Of a stretch of DNA of 6,876 bases, positions 1 through 6,876 are shown one piece after another (positions within the stretch are counted from its first letter, which is position 1; each line of letters begins with the position of its first letter). Source of the stretch: Pseudomonadota bacterium (lineage in GTDB: Bacteria > Pseudomonadota > Alphaproteobacteria > RF32 > CAG-239). Position numbers and translations under genes: made by a program. The DNA lies in the NCBI GenBank assembly GCA_021617435.1, contig JAJWCP010000076.1:1-6876 (forward strand). The letters run 5' to 3'. The notes beneath the pieces are model-generated. The model ran no database searches, had not been told where the DNA came from, and saw only the letters and a list, made by a program, of their open reading frames with translations.

Positions 1-65
1 CGTTGGCGCAAAACGCAATTACCGATTTGATTAAATTGCAAAAACAAGCATTGGGAGTTAAATAA
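1..65 (+). CDS. rph: Ribonuclease PH, C-terminal end only (partial, probable)
   Basis: Only the last 20 codons are present. They read in frame from base 3 to a TAA at 63-65 and end in LIKLQKQALGVK. A C-terminal helix with a 'LxxLQKxAL' pattern is typical of bacterial RNase PH, the phosphate-dependent 3'-to-5' exonuclease that trims tRNA precursors. The rph-rdgB gene order is common in Alphaproteobacteria and other bacteria, and this supports the call. The 5' part lies outside the window, so no catalytic residue can be checked. The stop codon abuts the rdgB start with no spacer, and the rdgB ribosome binding site lies within these last codons, so the two genes are probably co-transcribed and perhaps translationally coupled. 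The identification rests on a short tail plus context. Another protein with a similar helical end cannot be excluded. Confidence 0.72.
   Translation, partial: LAQNAITDLIKLQKQALGVK
53..57 (+). promoter_or_regulatory. Ribosome binding site of rdgB
   Basis: GGGAG lies 8 bases upstream of the ATG at 66, inside the last codons of the upstream gene. This good spacing supports ATG 66 as the rdgB start. Confidence 0.7.
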
Positions 66-656
66 ATGAAGTATGAAAAACTGATATTTGCCAGCCGCAA
101 CCGCGGTAAAATTGCTGAAATTACCGAAATGCTTGCGCCGCTTGGGATTAAAGTTGTTTCGGCGCTTGAGGTAAACTTGCCTGAAGTTGATGAAACCGGC
201 GCGACTTTTGAAGAAAACGCTGCCTTAAAGGCGTTGTCCGGCGCCAAAATTACCGGAGTTCCGTGTTTGGCTGACGATTCGGGGCTGTGTGTTAATGCCT
301 TAAACGGTCGCCCCGGTGTTTATTCGGCTCGCTATGCTCCCAATCGCAATTTTGATAAAGGTATGGATAAGCTGCTTGCTGAAATTGCGCAAACCGGCAG
401 TGCTGACCGTTCGGCATATTTTGCCTGTGTGCTGGTTTTGGGCTTTCCTGACGGAACCTATAAACATTTTGAGGGCAGGTGCAACGGCGCTATTGCCAAA
501 TCTAAAATCGGCTCCGGCGGATTCGGTTTTGACCCGCTGTTTATTCCTGAAGGATATAATAAAACCTTTGCCGAGTTGGGCGCTGAGATAAAAAACAAAA
601 TATCGCACCGCGGCAATGCGCTGCAAAAATTTTTACACTGGTTGCGGGAGCAATAA
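66..656 (+). CDS. rdgB: XTP/dITP diphosphatase (non-canonical purine NTP pyrophosphatase, RdgB/HAM1 family)
   Basis: This cytosolic house-cleaning enzyme hydrolyses dITP, ITP, XTP and dXTP to the monophosphate and pyrophosphate, keeping deaminated purines out of DNA and RNA. The 196 aa product matches the usual family length of about 195-200. Visible family blocks, in order, are the substrate-binding SRNRGK (residues 10-15), TFEENAALKA (47-56, with Lys55 matching E. coli Lys53), LADDSGL (68-74, with Asp70-Asp71 matching the E. coli Asp68-Asp69 metal-binding/catalytic pair), GRPGVYSARY (81-90), GSGGFGFDPLF (149-159) and ISHRGNAL (179-186). All expected key residues are present, so the enzyme should be active. 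The ATG directly follows the rph stop codon and has a GGGAG site 8 bases upstream. addB starts 7 bases after its stop. The gene sits between RNA processing (rph) and break repair (addBA), apparently in one operon. Confidence 0.97.
   Translation: MKYEKLIFASRNRGKIAEITEMLAPLGIKVVSALEVNLPEVDETGATFEENAALKALSGAKITGVPCLADDSGLCVNALNGRPGVYSARYAPNRNFDKGMDKLLAEIAQTGSADRSAYFACVLVLGFPDGTYKHFEGRCNGAIAKSKIGSGGFGFDPLFIPEGYNKTFAELGAEIKNKISHRGNALQKFLHWLREQ
646..650 (+). promoter_or_regulatory. Ribosome binding site of addB (long spacing)
   Basis: GGGAG at the end of rdgB lies 13 bases before the ATG at 664, longer than the usual 5-9. No better site lies closer, and the 7-base spacer itself is AT-rich. addB initiation may therefore be modest, or helped by ribosomes finishing rdgB. 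The ATG is still the best start, because the protein's N-terminal VFNIAQSCPL segment fits alphaproteobacterial AddB. Confidence 0.5.
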
Positions 657-663
657 TCATTAA

Positions 664-3573
664 ATGTCCGGAAATGTTTTTAATATCGCGCAAAGCTGTC
701 CGCTGACTGATGTTTTGGCAAAAAAATTCAACCGAATTTATGCCGATAATCCGGCGGGTCTGGCTAATGTTTTGTTTTTGTTGCCTAACCGGCGCGCTTG
801 TATTTCATTGCGTGACGCATTTGTCCGCGACAATGGCTTAGAACCGAGTATTTTGCCGCAGATTGTGCCGATAGCGGATACCGATGAAGACGAAATTTTC
901 TTAAATACTGATGCTAATCCCGAAGTTTTATGCCAGCTACCTCCGGCGATTGATAATTATGAGCGTTTGTTTTTATTTACCCGCCTGATTGTTTCAAAAC
1001 CGGCTGAATATGGTTTACCGGAAATGACTTTTGCGCAAGCATTCGCCCTAGCGCAAGACTTAGCCAAGCTAATGGATGTTTTTTACAATGAGCAGCTTTC
1101 CTTTGACGGCTTAAAAAATTTGGTGCCCGCGCAATATGCCGTCCATTGGCAGGAAACCTTAAACTTTTTGCAAATTATCAGTAAATATTGGCCGCAAATT
1201 TTGCAAGAACGCGGTTTATGCGATATGGCGAGCCGCAAAAATGCCCTGTTAAAAGCTCAAGCCGAAATATGGCAAAACAACAAACCGAGCGGGCAAATTG
1301 TGGCCGCCGGTATAACCGCGTTATTCCCGGGACTGAAACAACTTTTAAAAACTATCAAAAATTTACCTAATGGCGAAATTTATTTTTACGGACTGGATAA
1401 ACAGCTTGAAGATGAAGCTTGGGAGCAAGCCGATGAAAGCCACCCGCAATATGAGCTCAAACAGCTGTTGGAATTTTTGCAAATTTCACGCTTTGAGGTA
1501 AAAGAGGTGCAAGCACCGGAAAATGCCGCGCGTGAAAAATTAGTTTCAGAGATGATGCGTCCGGCGCTCTCAACTTTAGAATGGCGTAGCCTTTCCGCCG
1601 ATTCGCTCCCCTCTGAGGCGACTAAAAACTTACACCTTATAACCACAGAAGATATAGGGCAGGAGGCGTCCGCCATTGCCGTTATTATGCGTGATACGCT
1701 TAATGCTGATGATAAAACTGCGGCATTGGTGACCACTGACCGTAATTTAGCGCGCCGTGTTGCCGCTGAATTGGAGCGGTGGCAGATTAAAATTGACGAT
1801 TCTGCCGGTAAACCGCTGCATTTAACTCCGGTTGGAATTTATCTGCGTTCTATGCTTCAGGTTTTGGAAGAAGATTTTTCTAACAGCGCGATTTTAGCGT
1901 TATTAAAAAATCCGTTTATTCGTCTGAACTCTGATTTGGCTTCATTACGCCGTCGGGTTCGTGATTATGAGCTGGCATTGCGCACTCCGGCTTATTCAGG
2001 CAATAAAAAAGAAATACCTGAAAAACTATTGCAAGATGTGGCTTTACTTAAACAAATTATGCTTCCGCTTGCCGAATTGTATGCAAAACCGCAGACTGAT
2101 TTTACCGCTTTGCTGCAAACTCATTTGCAAGTGGCGGAAGCGCTATCGGGGTCTAAAAACGGCGGCGGAGATAAAGTTTTATGGCGTGGTGATGATGGTC
2201 GTAAAGCCGCGGCATTGTTCAGCAAAGTTTTGCCACAGTTAAAAGTTTTGGAACAGATTGACCCCAAACAATATTCTTCGTTTTTAACCGCTTTAATGGC
2301 GACTGAAACCGTGCGCCCGCTGTATGGTACTCACCCCAGATTAAAAATTTTGGGTCCGATTGAGGCGCGTTTTAATCAGTACGATGTTGTTATTATCGGC
2401 GAGGTGAATGAAGGTGTGTGGCCTGCTCTTCCGAGTAGCGACCCATGGATGTCGCGCCCGATGAAAAAGGATTTCGGCATGCCGCTGCCTGAAAAAGCCA
2501 TCGGCGTAATGGCGGCTGATTTTTGCCAACTGATGTGCGCGCCTAAGGTTTATTTAACCCGCGCCAAGCGTGTCACCGGCACGCCGATGAACAAATCGCG
2601 GTGGCTGCTCCGGCTTGAAACGGTGCTCAAGGCTTATGGCAAAGAGGCTGAAACATTGCTTGATTATAAATATACTTCTTTGGCGCGCTTGCAAGATACG
2701 CCCGCCGTACAGGATAAAATCGTAGTGCCGGCGCCCAAACCACCGATAGAATCTCGTCCGCGTCGGTTATCAGCCAGCTGGTTAGAAAGACTGATATGTG
2801 ATCCGTATTCCGTTTTTGCCGCCAAAATTTTGCGGCTTAAACAGTTAGACGCGCCGGATAAAGATTTATCATTTGCCGATTACGGCAATTTAATTCATGG
2901 CATTTTGGAAGAATTTAACACTAAATTTCCGCAAGAACTGCCTTCTGATGCACGCGAGCAATTAATAAACATCGGGTTAAATAAATTTCAGTCAGCTGAA
3001 ATAAGCGCGGAGTTGCGGGCTTTTTGGTGGCCGTCATTTGTTAAAACCGTTGATTGGGTTTTAGCGCAAGAGGCAATCTGCCGCCCCGATATAAAGCAAA
3101 TTTATAATGAGGTTGAAGGGCAAATGGAGTTTGCCGCGCCCGCCGGTCCGTTTATTGCGGAAGCTCGCGCCGATAGGCTCAATTTTAACAAAGACGGCAG
3201 TATTGACATCATTGATTACAAAACCGGCAGTATCCGCTCAAACAAACAAGTTCATGCCGGATATGCTCCGCAGCTGCCGATAGAAGGGCTGATTGCCGCT
3301 TCCGGCGGTTTTAGCAAAAACGGGCGGAAAATTCCGACCGGTAAAGTTAATAAATTAAGCTACTGGAGACTTGGCAATAAAATTACGGAAATAACTGAAA
3401 CTGATAAAGTTTTGGCGCAAACCCGCGAGAACCTGCAAAAACTTATTTCGGCTTTTGACTTTGAAACCACGCCCTATTTGGCGCGTCCGAATCCTAAATA
3501 TGTGCCTAAATATTCTGAATATGACCATTTGGAGCGGATAAAAGAATGGGCAACGGAGGAAGATGATGAGTGA
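664..3573 (+). CDS. addB: Double-strand break repair protein AddB (alphaproteobacterial type; helicase-like and nuclease subunit)
   Basis: AddB is the second subunit of the cytosolic AddAB helicase-nuclease, which resects double-strand breaks and prepares 3' ends for RecA. The 969 aa product has near-usual length. The N-terminal half is a degenerate UvrD-like helicase fold: VLFLLPNRRA (residues 36-45) stands where an ATPase would carry Walker A, but no GxxGxGK is present. The DTDEDE block (72-77), VAAGITALFPG (from 213), HPQYELKQL (from 260) and NEGVWP (582-587) are typical of the alphaproteobacterial family. The C-terminal RecB-like PD-(D/E)XK nuclease has His745 (GNLIHG), ADRL (836-839) and DYKTG (851-855, catalytic Asp851 and Lys853), so it looks intact. 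No cysteine follows the DYKTG motif, so the four-cysteine iron-sulfur site of Bacillus AddB cannot form. The chain ends in an EYDHLERIKEW-like tail followed by acidic residues. The last 8 bases overlap addA. Confidence 0.95.
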   Translation: MSGNVFNIAQSCPLTDVLAKKFNRIYADNPAGLANVLFLLPNRRACISLRDAFVRDNGLEPSILPQIVPIADTDEDEIFLNTDANPEVLCQLPPAIDNYERLFLFTRLIVSKPAEYGLPEMTFAQAFALAQDLAKLMDVFYNEQLSFDGLKNLVPAQYAVHWQETLNFLQIISKYWPQILQERGLCDMASRKNALLKAQAEIWQNNKPSGQIVAAGITALFPGLKQLLKTIKNLPNGEIYFYGLDKQLEDEAWEQADESHPQYELKQLLEFLQISRFEVKEVQAPENAAREKLVSEMMRPALSTLEWRSLSADSLPSEATKNLHLITTEDIGQEASAIAVIMRDTLNADDKTAALVTTDRNLARRVAAELERWQIKIDDSAGKPLHLTPVGIYLRSMLQVLEEDFSNSAILALLKNPFIRLNSDLASLRRRVRDYELALRTPAYSGNKKEIPEKLLQDVALLKQIMLPLAELYAKPQTDFTALLQTHLQVAEALSGSKNGGGDKVLWRGDDGRKAAALFSKVLPQLKVLEQIDPKQYSSFLTALMATETVRPLYGTHPRLKILGPIEARFNQYDVVIIGEVNEGVWPALPSSDPWMSRPMKKDFGMPLPEKAIGVMAADFCQLMCAPKVYLTRAKRVTGTPMNKSRWLLRLETVLKAYGKEAETLLDYKYTSLARLQDTPAVQDKIVVPAPKPPIESRPRRLSASWLERLICDPYSVFAAKILRLKQLDAPDKDLSFADYGNLIHGILEEFNTKFPQELPSDAREQLINIGLNKFQSAEISAELRAFWWPSFVKTVDWVLAQEAICRPDIKQIYNEVEGQMEFAAPAGPFIAEARADRLNFNKDGSIDIIDYKTGSIRSNKQVHAGYAPQLPIEGLIAASGGFSKNGRKIPTGKVNKLSYWRLGNKITEITETDKVLAQTRENLQKLISAFDFETTPYLARPNPKYVPKYSEYDHLERIKEWATEEDDE
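3555..3560 (+). promoter_or_regulatory. Ribosome binding site of addA, inside addB
   Basis: GGAGGA is the strongest Shine-Dalgarno match in the window. Two adjacent ATGs follow, at 3563 and 3566. From the GGAGG core the spacing is 3 bases to the first and 6 to the second, so the second is the more likely start. The site is within the final codons of addB, as expected for coupled translation of the two subunits. Confidence 0.75.
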
Positions 3574-6500
3574 TAACGCTCAAGATTATATAAAAGATAA
3601 AGAAGTGCTTAAAACCATAGCCGAAACTCAGCAAGGCAAAGCCGCCGACCCGCAATATTCGGTATGGGTTGAGGCTTCTGCCGGCACTGGCAAAACCAAG
3701 GTTTTATCTGACCGCGTAATTCGCTTGTTATTAAGCGGAGTTAATCCTGCCAAAATTTTGTGCCTTACCTATACCAAAGCCGCCGCGGTTGAAATGAACA
3801 GCCGTATATCCGAGCGCTTGGGTAAATGGGCGGTAATCAGCGATAATGAGCTTAACAGCGAGCTTAAAGGTTTGCTTGGCAATATCAAAGATGAAAACAA
3901 GTTTGCTGAAATTGTTGCCCGTGCGCGCACCTTGTTTGCCACTATGTTAGATGTTGCCGGCGGCATGAAGATTCAAACCATTCACAGCTTTTGTCAGGAA
4001 ATTTTAAAGCGCTTTCCGCTTGAAGCCGGAATTTCGCCTTATTTTTCGGTTATGGACGACTCAATGGCTAAAGAAGCGCTTGACGAGGTTTGTAACCGGC
4101 TGATTTTGAATGTGGAGCAATGCCCTGACACTCCGCAAGGCCGAGCTATTGCCTATTTAACCTCACATATTACGGAATTTAAATTTCCTGAGTTGCTTAA
4201 AACTTTGGCGGAAAACCGCAATCACCTGATTAAAGTTTTGGAAATCTGTAACGGAACCGATAATTTTTTAAAAAAATTGCAGCAAGCGATGGGGTTTAAA
4301 TCAGAGGCGGACATTGCTCCTGATGAAAATGTTTTTCAAAAATCTATTCCTTGGGCTGAAATTAAAAAAATTACGGCGGCACTGGAGCAAAGCACTAAAA
4401 CCGATATTAAAAACGCTGAAAATTTAAAGTCGGTGACAGCTCATTTTGATTACGGACTTTATAGGTCGGTCTTTTTGGGTAAAAATGGCGATATTAAATC
4501 TAAACTTGCCTGCAATGACGCAATTAAAATATATCCTGAAATAGTGGAGCGCATGACGGAACTGGCTTTAAGCTTGCAAACTTTTGAAGATTACAAAGCC
4601 AAAGCCGAACTTTACCATTCCACCAAAGCAGTAATGCTGATTGCTGCGGATTTAGTTAATGGTTACCAAACTTATAAGCGCCAAACCGCGCGTTTAGACT
4701 ATGAAGATTTAATTGTTATCACCTCAGAACTTTTGCAAAAAAGCAATGTAGCGGAGTGGGTGCTCTTTAAGCTTGACGGCGGTATCAGCCATGTTTTGAT
4801 TGATGAGGCGCAAGATACGTCGCCGGGGCAATGGTCAATTATCAAATCGGTCACTGACGAATTTTTTGCCGGTTCCGGACAGAAAGACGATAATCGCACG
4901 GTTTTTGCCGTGGGTGACCGCAAGCAGTCTATTTACAGTTTTCAGGGCGCAGATCCGGCAGAGTTTGAGCGCATGCGTCAACATTTTGCAAGCAAGAGCC
5001 GTAATTTTTGCGATGTTAATTTGAGCGTTTCTTTCCGCTCGGTTTCAGCCGTACTTGAAACGGTTAATCACCTGTTTTCAATAGAAGAGGCTAAATCAGG
5101 CGTAGTGCTTGACAATCAGGAAGTAAAACATCTGCCGTTTCGTATCGGTGAGGCGGGTAAAGTGGAATTATGGCCGCTGGAAGAAGGCGATGAAGAAGAT
5201 AAAGATAATGAGGCTTTTCAGCTCCCCACTCAACGGCAAACCCGTCAATCGGCAAGCTCCAAACTAGCCAAAACAATAGCTGAAAAAATAAAAAGCATGG
5301 TTGAAGGGCATGAAATTTTAGAATCCAAACACCGCCCGCTTTGTTATGGTGATTTTATGGTTTTAGTACAGCGCCGCAACAGCTTTGTTGAAGATTTTGT
5401 TAAAGCTTGCAAAAGTGCCAATGTCAATATTTGCGGCGCCGACAAGCTTAAATTGCTTACTCAGATTGCGGTGCAGGATTTAATTTCGTTAGGGCGCTTT
5501 TTACTGTTGCCGGAAGATGATTTAAGTTTGGCGGAAGTCTTAAAATCTCCGCTGTTCGGGCTTAATGATGATGATTTATTCATATTATGCTATAATCGCG
5601 GCAATGCGTCGCTGTGGAGCAGGCTTAAAAATAATCCGAAATATGACGCGGTTAAAAATACATTGACCGGCTTGTTGAACAAGGCCGATTATTGCCGCCC
5701 GTTTGAGCTGTTTAATTATGTGTTGGGACCGCTCAAAGGACGCCAAAAATTTGTGGCGCGTTTAGGCTCTGAAGCGGAAGACGCCATAGATGAGTTTATT
5801 AATTTGACTTTAAGCTTTGAAGAAGAACATGTGCCTGATTTGCAAAGCTTTATTAATCGTGTGGTTGAAGATAACATCACCGTCAAGCGTGAACTTGACC
5901 AGCCTGATAATAACGCTGTGCGGATAATGACGGTGCACGGCTCCAAAGGTTTGCAGGCTCCGGTCGTGATTTTGCCGGATACCACCCGCGTGGTTAATGC
6001 CAAGCGCGAAGCCAAGCTCTTATGGGGCGATGAAAATTTGGTTTATTATCCGCTTGGAGCTGATTTTTATGACCGCAAGTGCCAAGAAATTCATGAAGCG
6101 GATACTGCAAAAGCGTTTGATGAATACCGCCGCTTGTTATATGTGGCGTTAACCCGCGCGGAAGACATGCTTTATATTTGCGGTTGGAAAAATTCTAAAT
6201 CAGATGAAAAATCATGGTACAGCTTGTGCCAAAAAGCCTTTACCGGTTACGGCACTGCCGAAGATAACGGTAATTTAGTTTATAAATGCGAGCAAACAGC
6301 CAAACCGACCGAATCTAAATCAGAGAAAACACTGATTGTGCCTGAACTTGAAAAGTATGAGTGGCTTAATCAGCCGGCGCCGGAAGAAACGCCGCTCTCG
6401 CGTCCGTATACGCCGTCGCGCCCTGATGATAATGACGACACTCCGGCGGTCTCGCCGCTGAAAGAAGGGGGAGATTATTTCCGCCGCGGTATTTTAATCC

Positions 6501-6876
6501 ATAAACTTTTGCAGTTTTTGCCGCCGCAGGCTGATATTAATGAAAAAGCGCGCTTGACCGATATGTTTTTAGCCAAAAGCATGCCGGATATGTCGGATGA
6601 TTTCAGAGCTGAAATTAAAAATGAGGTGCTCGCGCTGTTTAATGATGAGCAGTTCAACTTTATATTCAGCGGCGATTCGCGGGCTGAAGTGCCGGTTATG
6701 GGCAAGGTTAAAGGTAAAGACATCGGCGCCGATTTTGAAAGCAAAATTATTTCCGCGCAATTTGACCGCCTGACTGTTTTTCCCGATAAGGTGATAATTG
6801 TTGATTTTAAAACCAATCGCGAACCGGCGGAAAGTCCGCAAGAGATTCCTGATACTTATAAAACACAATTACGGGT
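3566..6876 (+). CDS. addA: Double-strand break repair helicase AddA (3' end cut off by the window edge)
   Basis: AddA is the motor and second nuclease subunit of AddAB: a UvrD/RecB-type superfamily 1 3'-to-5' helicase fused to a RecB-like nuclease. The frame is open for 1103 codons to the window edge. Helicase motifs appear in order: Walker A ASAGTGKT (37-44), motif Ia LTYTKAAAVEM (67-77), IQTIHSFC (136-143), motif II DEAQDTS (413-419), motif III VGDRKQSIYSFQG (449-461), motif IV SFRS (489-492), motif V MTVHGSKGLQAP (788-799) and motif VI YRRLLYVALTRAED (854-867). A proline- and acid-rich linker (about 926-964) leads to the nuclease, with His979, FDRL (1066-1069) and DFKTN (1080-1084, Asp1080 and Lys1082). 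All ATPase and nuclease signatures are intact. Motif V has Gln797 where many relatives have Glu. Related proteins are about 1150-1190 aa, so some 50-90 residues are probably missing. ATG 3563 would add one Met. The start overlaps addB by 8 bases. Confidence 0.96.
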   Translation, partial: MSDNAQDYIKDKEVLKTIAETQQGKAADPQYSVWVEASAGTGKTKVLSDRVIRLLLSGVNPAKILCLTYTKAAAVEMNSRISERLGKWAVISDNELNSELKGLLGNIKDENKFAEIVARARTLFATMLDVAGGMKIQTIHSFCQEILKRFPLEAGISPYFSVMDDSMAKEALDEVCNRLILNVEQCPDTPQGRAIAYLTSHITEFKFPELLKTLAENRNHLIKVLEICNGTDNFLKKLQQAMGFKSEADIAPDENVFQKSIPWAEIKKITAALEQSTKTDIKNAENLKSVTAHFDYGLYRSVFLGKNGDIKSKLACNDAIKIYPEIVERMTELALSLQTFEDYKAKAELYHSTKAVMLIAADLVNGYQTYKRQTARLDYEDLIVITSELLQKSNVAEWVLFKLDGGISHVLIDEAQDTSPGQWSIIKSVTDEFFAGSGQKDDNRTVFAVGDRKQSIYSFQGADPAEFERMRQHFASKSRNFCDVNLSVSFRSVSAVLETVNHLFSIEEAKSGVVLDNQEVKHLPFRIGEAGKVELWPLEEGDEEDKDNEAFQLPTQRQTRQSASSKLAKTIAEKIKSMVEGHEILESKHRPLCYGDFMVLVQRRNSFVEDFVKACKSANVNICGADKLKLLTQIAVQDLISLGRFLLLPEDDLSLAEVLKSPLFGLNDDDLFILCYNRGNASLWSRLKNNPKYDAVKNTLTGLLNKADYCRPFELFNYVLGPLKGRQKFVARLGSEAEDAIDEFINLTLSFEEEHVPDLQSFINRVVEDNITVKRELDQPDNNAVRIMTVHGSKGLQAPVVILPDTTRVVNAKREAKLLWGDENLVYYPLGADFYDRKCQEIHEADTAKAFDEYRRLLYVALTRAEDMLYICGWKNSKSDEKSWYSLCQKAFTGYGTAEDNGNLVYKCEQTAKPTESKSEKTLIVPELEKYEWLNQPAPEETPLSRPYTPSRPDDNDDTPAVSPLKEGGDYFRRGILIHKLLQFLPPQADINEKARLTDMFLAKSMPDMSDDFRAEIKNEVLALFNDEQFNFIFSGDSRAEVPVMGKVKGKDIGADFESKIISAQFDRLTVFPDKVIIVDFKTNREPAESPQEIPDTYKTQLR

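Noticed and set aside
300..626. Open frames antisense (300-626) and in another forward frame (316-591) within rdgB
   Set aside because: They lie wholly inside an rdgB gene with every family motif, the translations show no recognisable domain, and no ribosome binding site or conserved pattern supports them.
657..663. Possible promoter or terminator between rdgB and addB
   Set aside because: Only 7 bases separate the genes and no hairpin is visible, so the spacer is too short for either element.
1386..2529. Antisense and alternate-frame open frames within addB (for example 1386-1736 minus, 1961-2242 plus, 2341-2529 minus)
   Set aside because: They have low-complexity, Ser/Ala-rich or Cys/Lys-rich translations typical of shadow frames, and the real frame is the intact, motif-bearing addB.
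4364..4370. Second A7 run in addA (ATT AAA AAA ATT)
   Set aside because: It is an ordinary pair of lysine codons in an AT-leaning gene, with no structure or frame break around it. The addA frame stays open through it.
5164..5270. Acidic then Gln/Ser-rich segment in AddA (ELWPLEEGDEEDKDNEAF onward) as a possible insertion or fusion point
   Set aside because: It sits between motif IV and the later helicase motifs, where AddA/RecB proteins are variable in length. The frame and codon use continue unchanged, so it looks like a normal variable loop.
6475..6868. Two overlapping antisense open frames (6475-6816 and 6569-6868) at the right end
   Set aside because: They cover the AddA nuclease domain, including the catalytic DFKTN, in different minus frames. 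Neither resembles a known protein, and both are explained as shadows of addA.
1..6876. A novel defence, CRISPR or mobile system
   Set aside because: The whole window is filled by four adjacent housekeeping or repair genes on one strand. There are no direct or inverted repeats, integrase or transposase signatures, or unassigned stretches that could hold such a system.

Overview
The window is a tightly packed, single-strand (+) stretch of bacterial chromosome holding four consecutive genes: the last codons of a probable RNase PH gene (rph), a complete rdgB (XTP/dITP diphosphatase), a complete addB, and an addA that runs off the right edge. Base composition is moderate and AT-leaning by eye, with many TTG/TTA leucine codons. 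AddA and AddB both look like the alphaproteobacterial branch of the family. AddB has a DTDEDE block, an HPQYELKQL block, an NEGVWP block and a C-terminal EYDHLERIKEW tail. AddA has LTYTKAAAVEM and IQTIHSFC blocks. The source is therefore most likely an alphaproteobacterium of modest GC content. A host-associated or gut lineage is possible, but the sequence does not settle that.

Layout: bases 1-65 are the rph 3' end. rdgB (66-656) starts directly after the rph stop codon. addB (664-3573) follows after 7 bases. addA (3566-6876, incomplete) overlaps the end of addB by 8 bases. Each start has a purine-rich ribosome binding site, and each of those sites lies inside the preceding gene. No gap is large enough for a promoter, terminator or RNA gene, so the four genes are best read as one transcription unit whose promoter lies upstream of the window.

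Function: RdgB removes deaminated purine nucleotides (dITP, XTP) before they enter DNA. AddA and AddB form the two-subunit helicase-nuclease that resects double-strand breaks for RecA-dependent repair, the counterpart of RecBCD. The pairing makes biological sense: E. coli rdgB was named for recA-dependent growth, because cells lacking it accumulate lesions whose processing creates breaks needing recombination.

I found no mobile element, CRISPR array, tRNA or new system. The window is core housekeeping and repair DNA. The points worth a second look are the rdgB-addBA linkage, the AddB subunit that appears to lack both a Walker A motif and the iron-sulfur cysteines, the coupled addB/addA junction, and a T6A7 tract in addA that matches slippery-site patterns.
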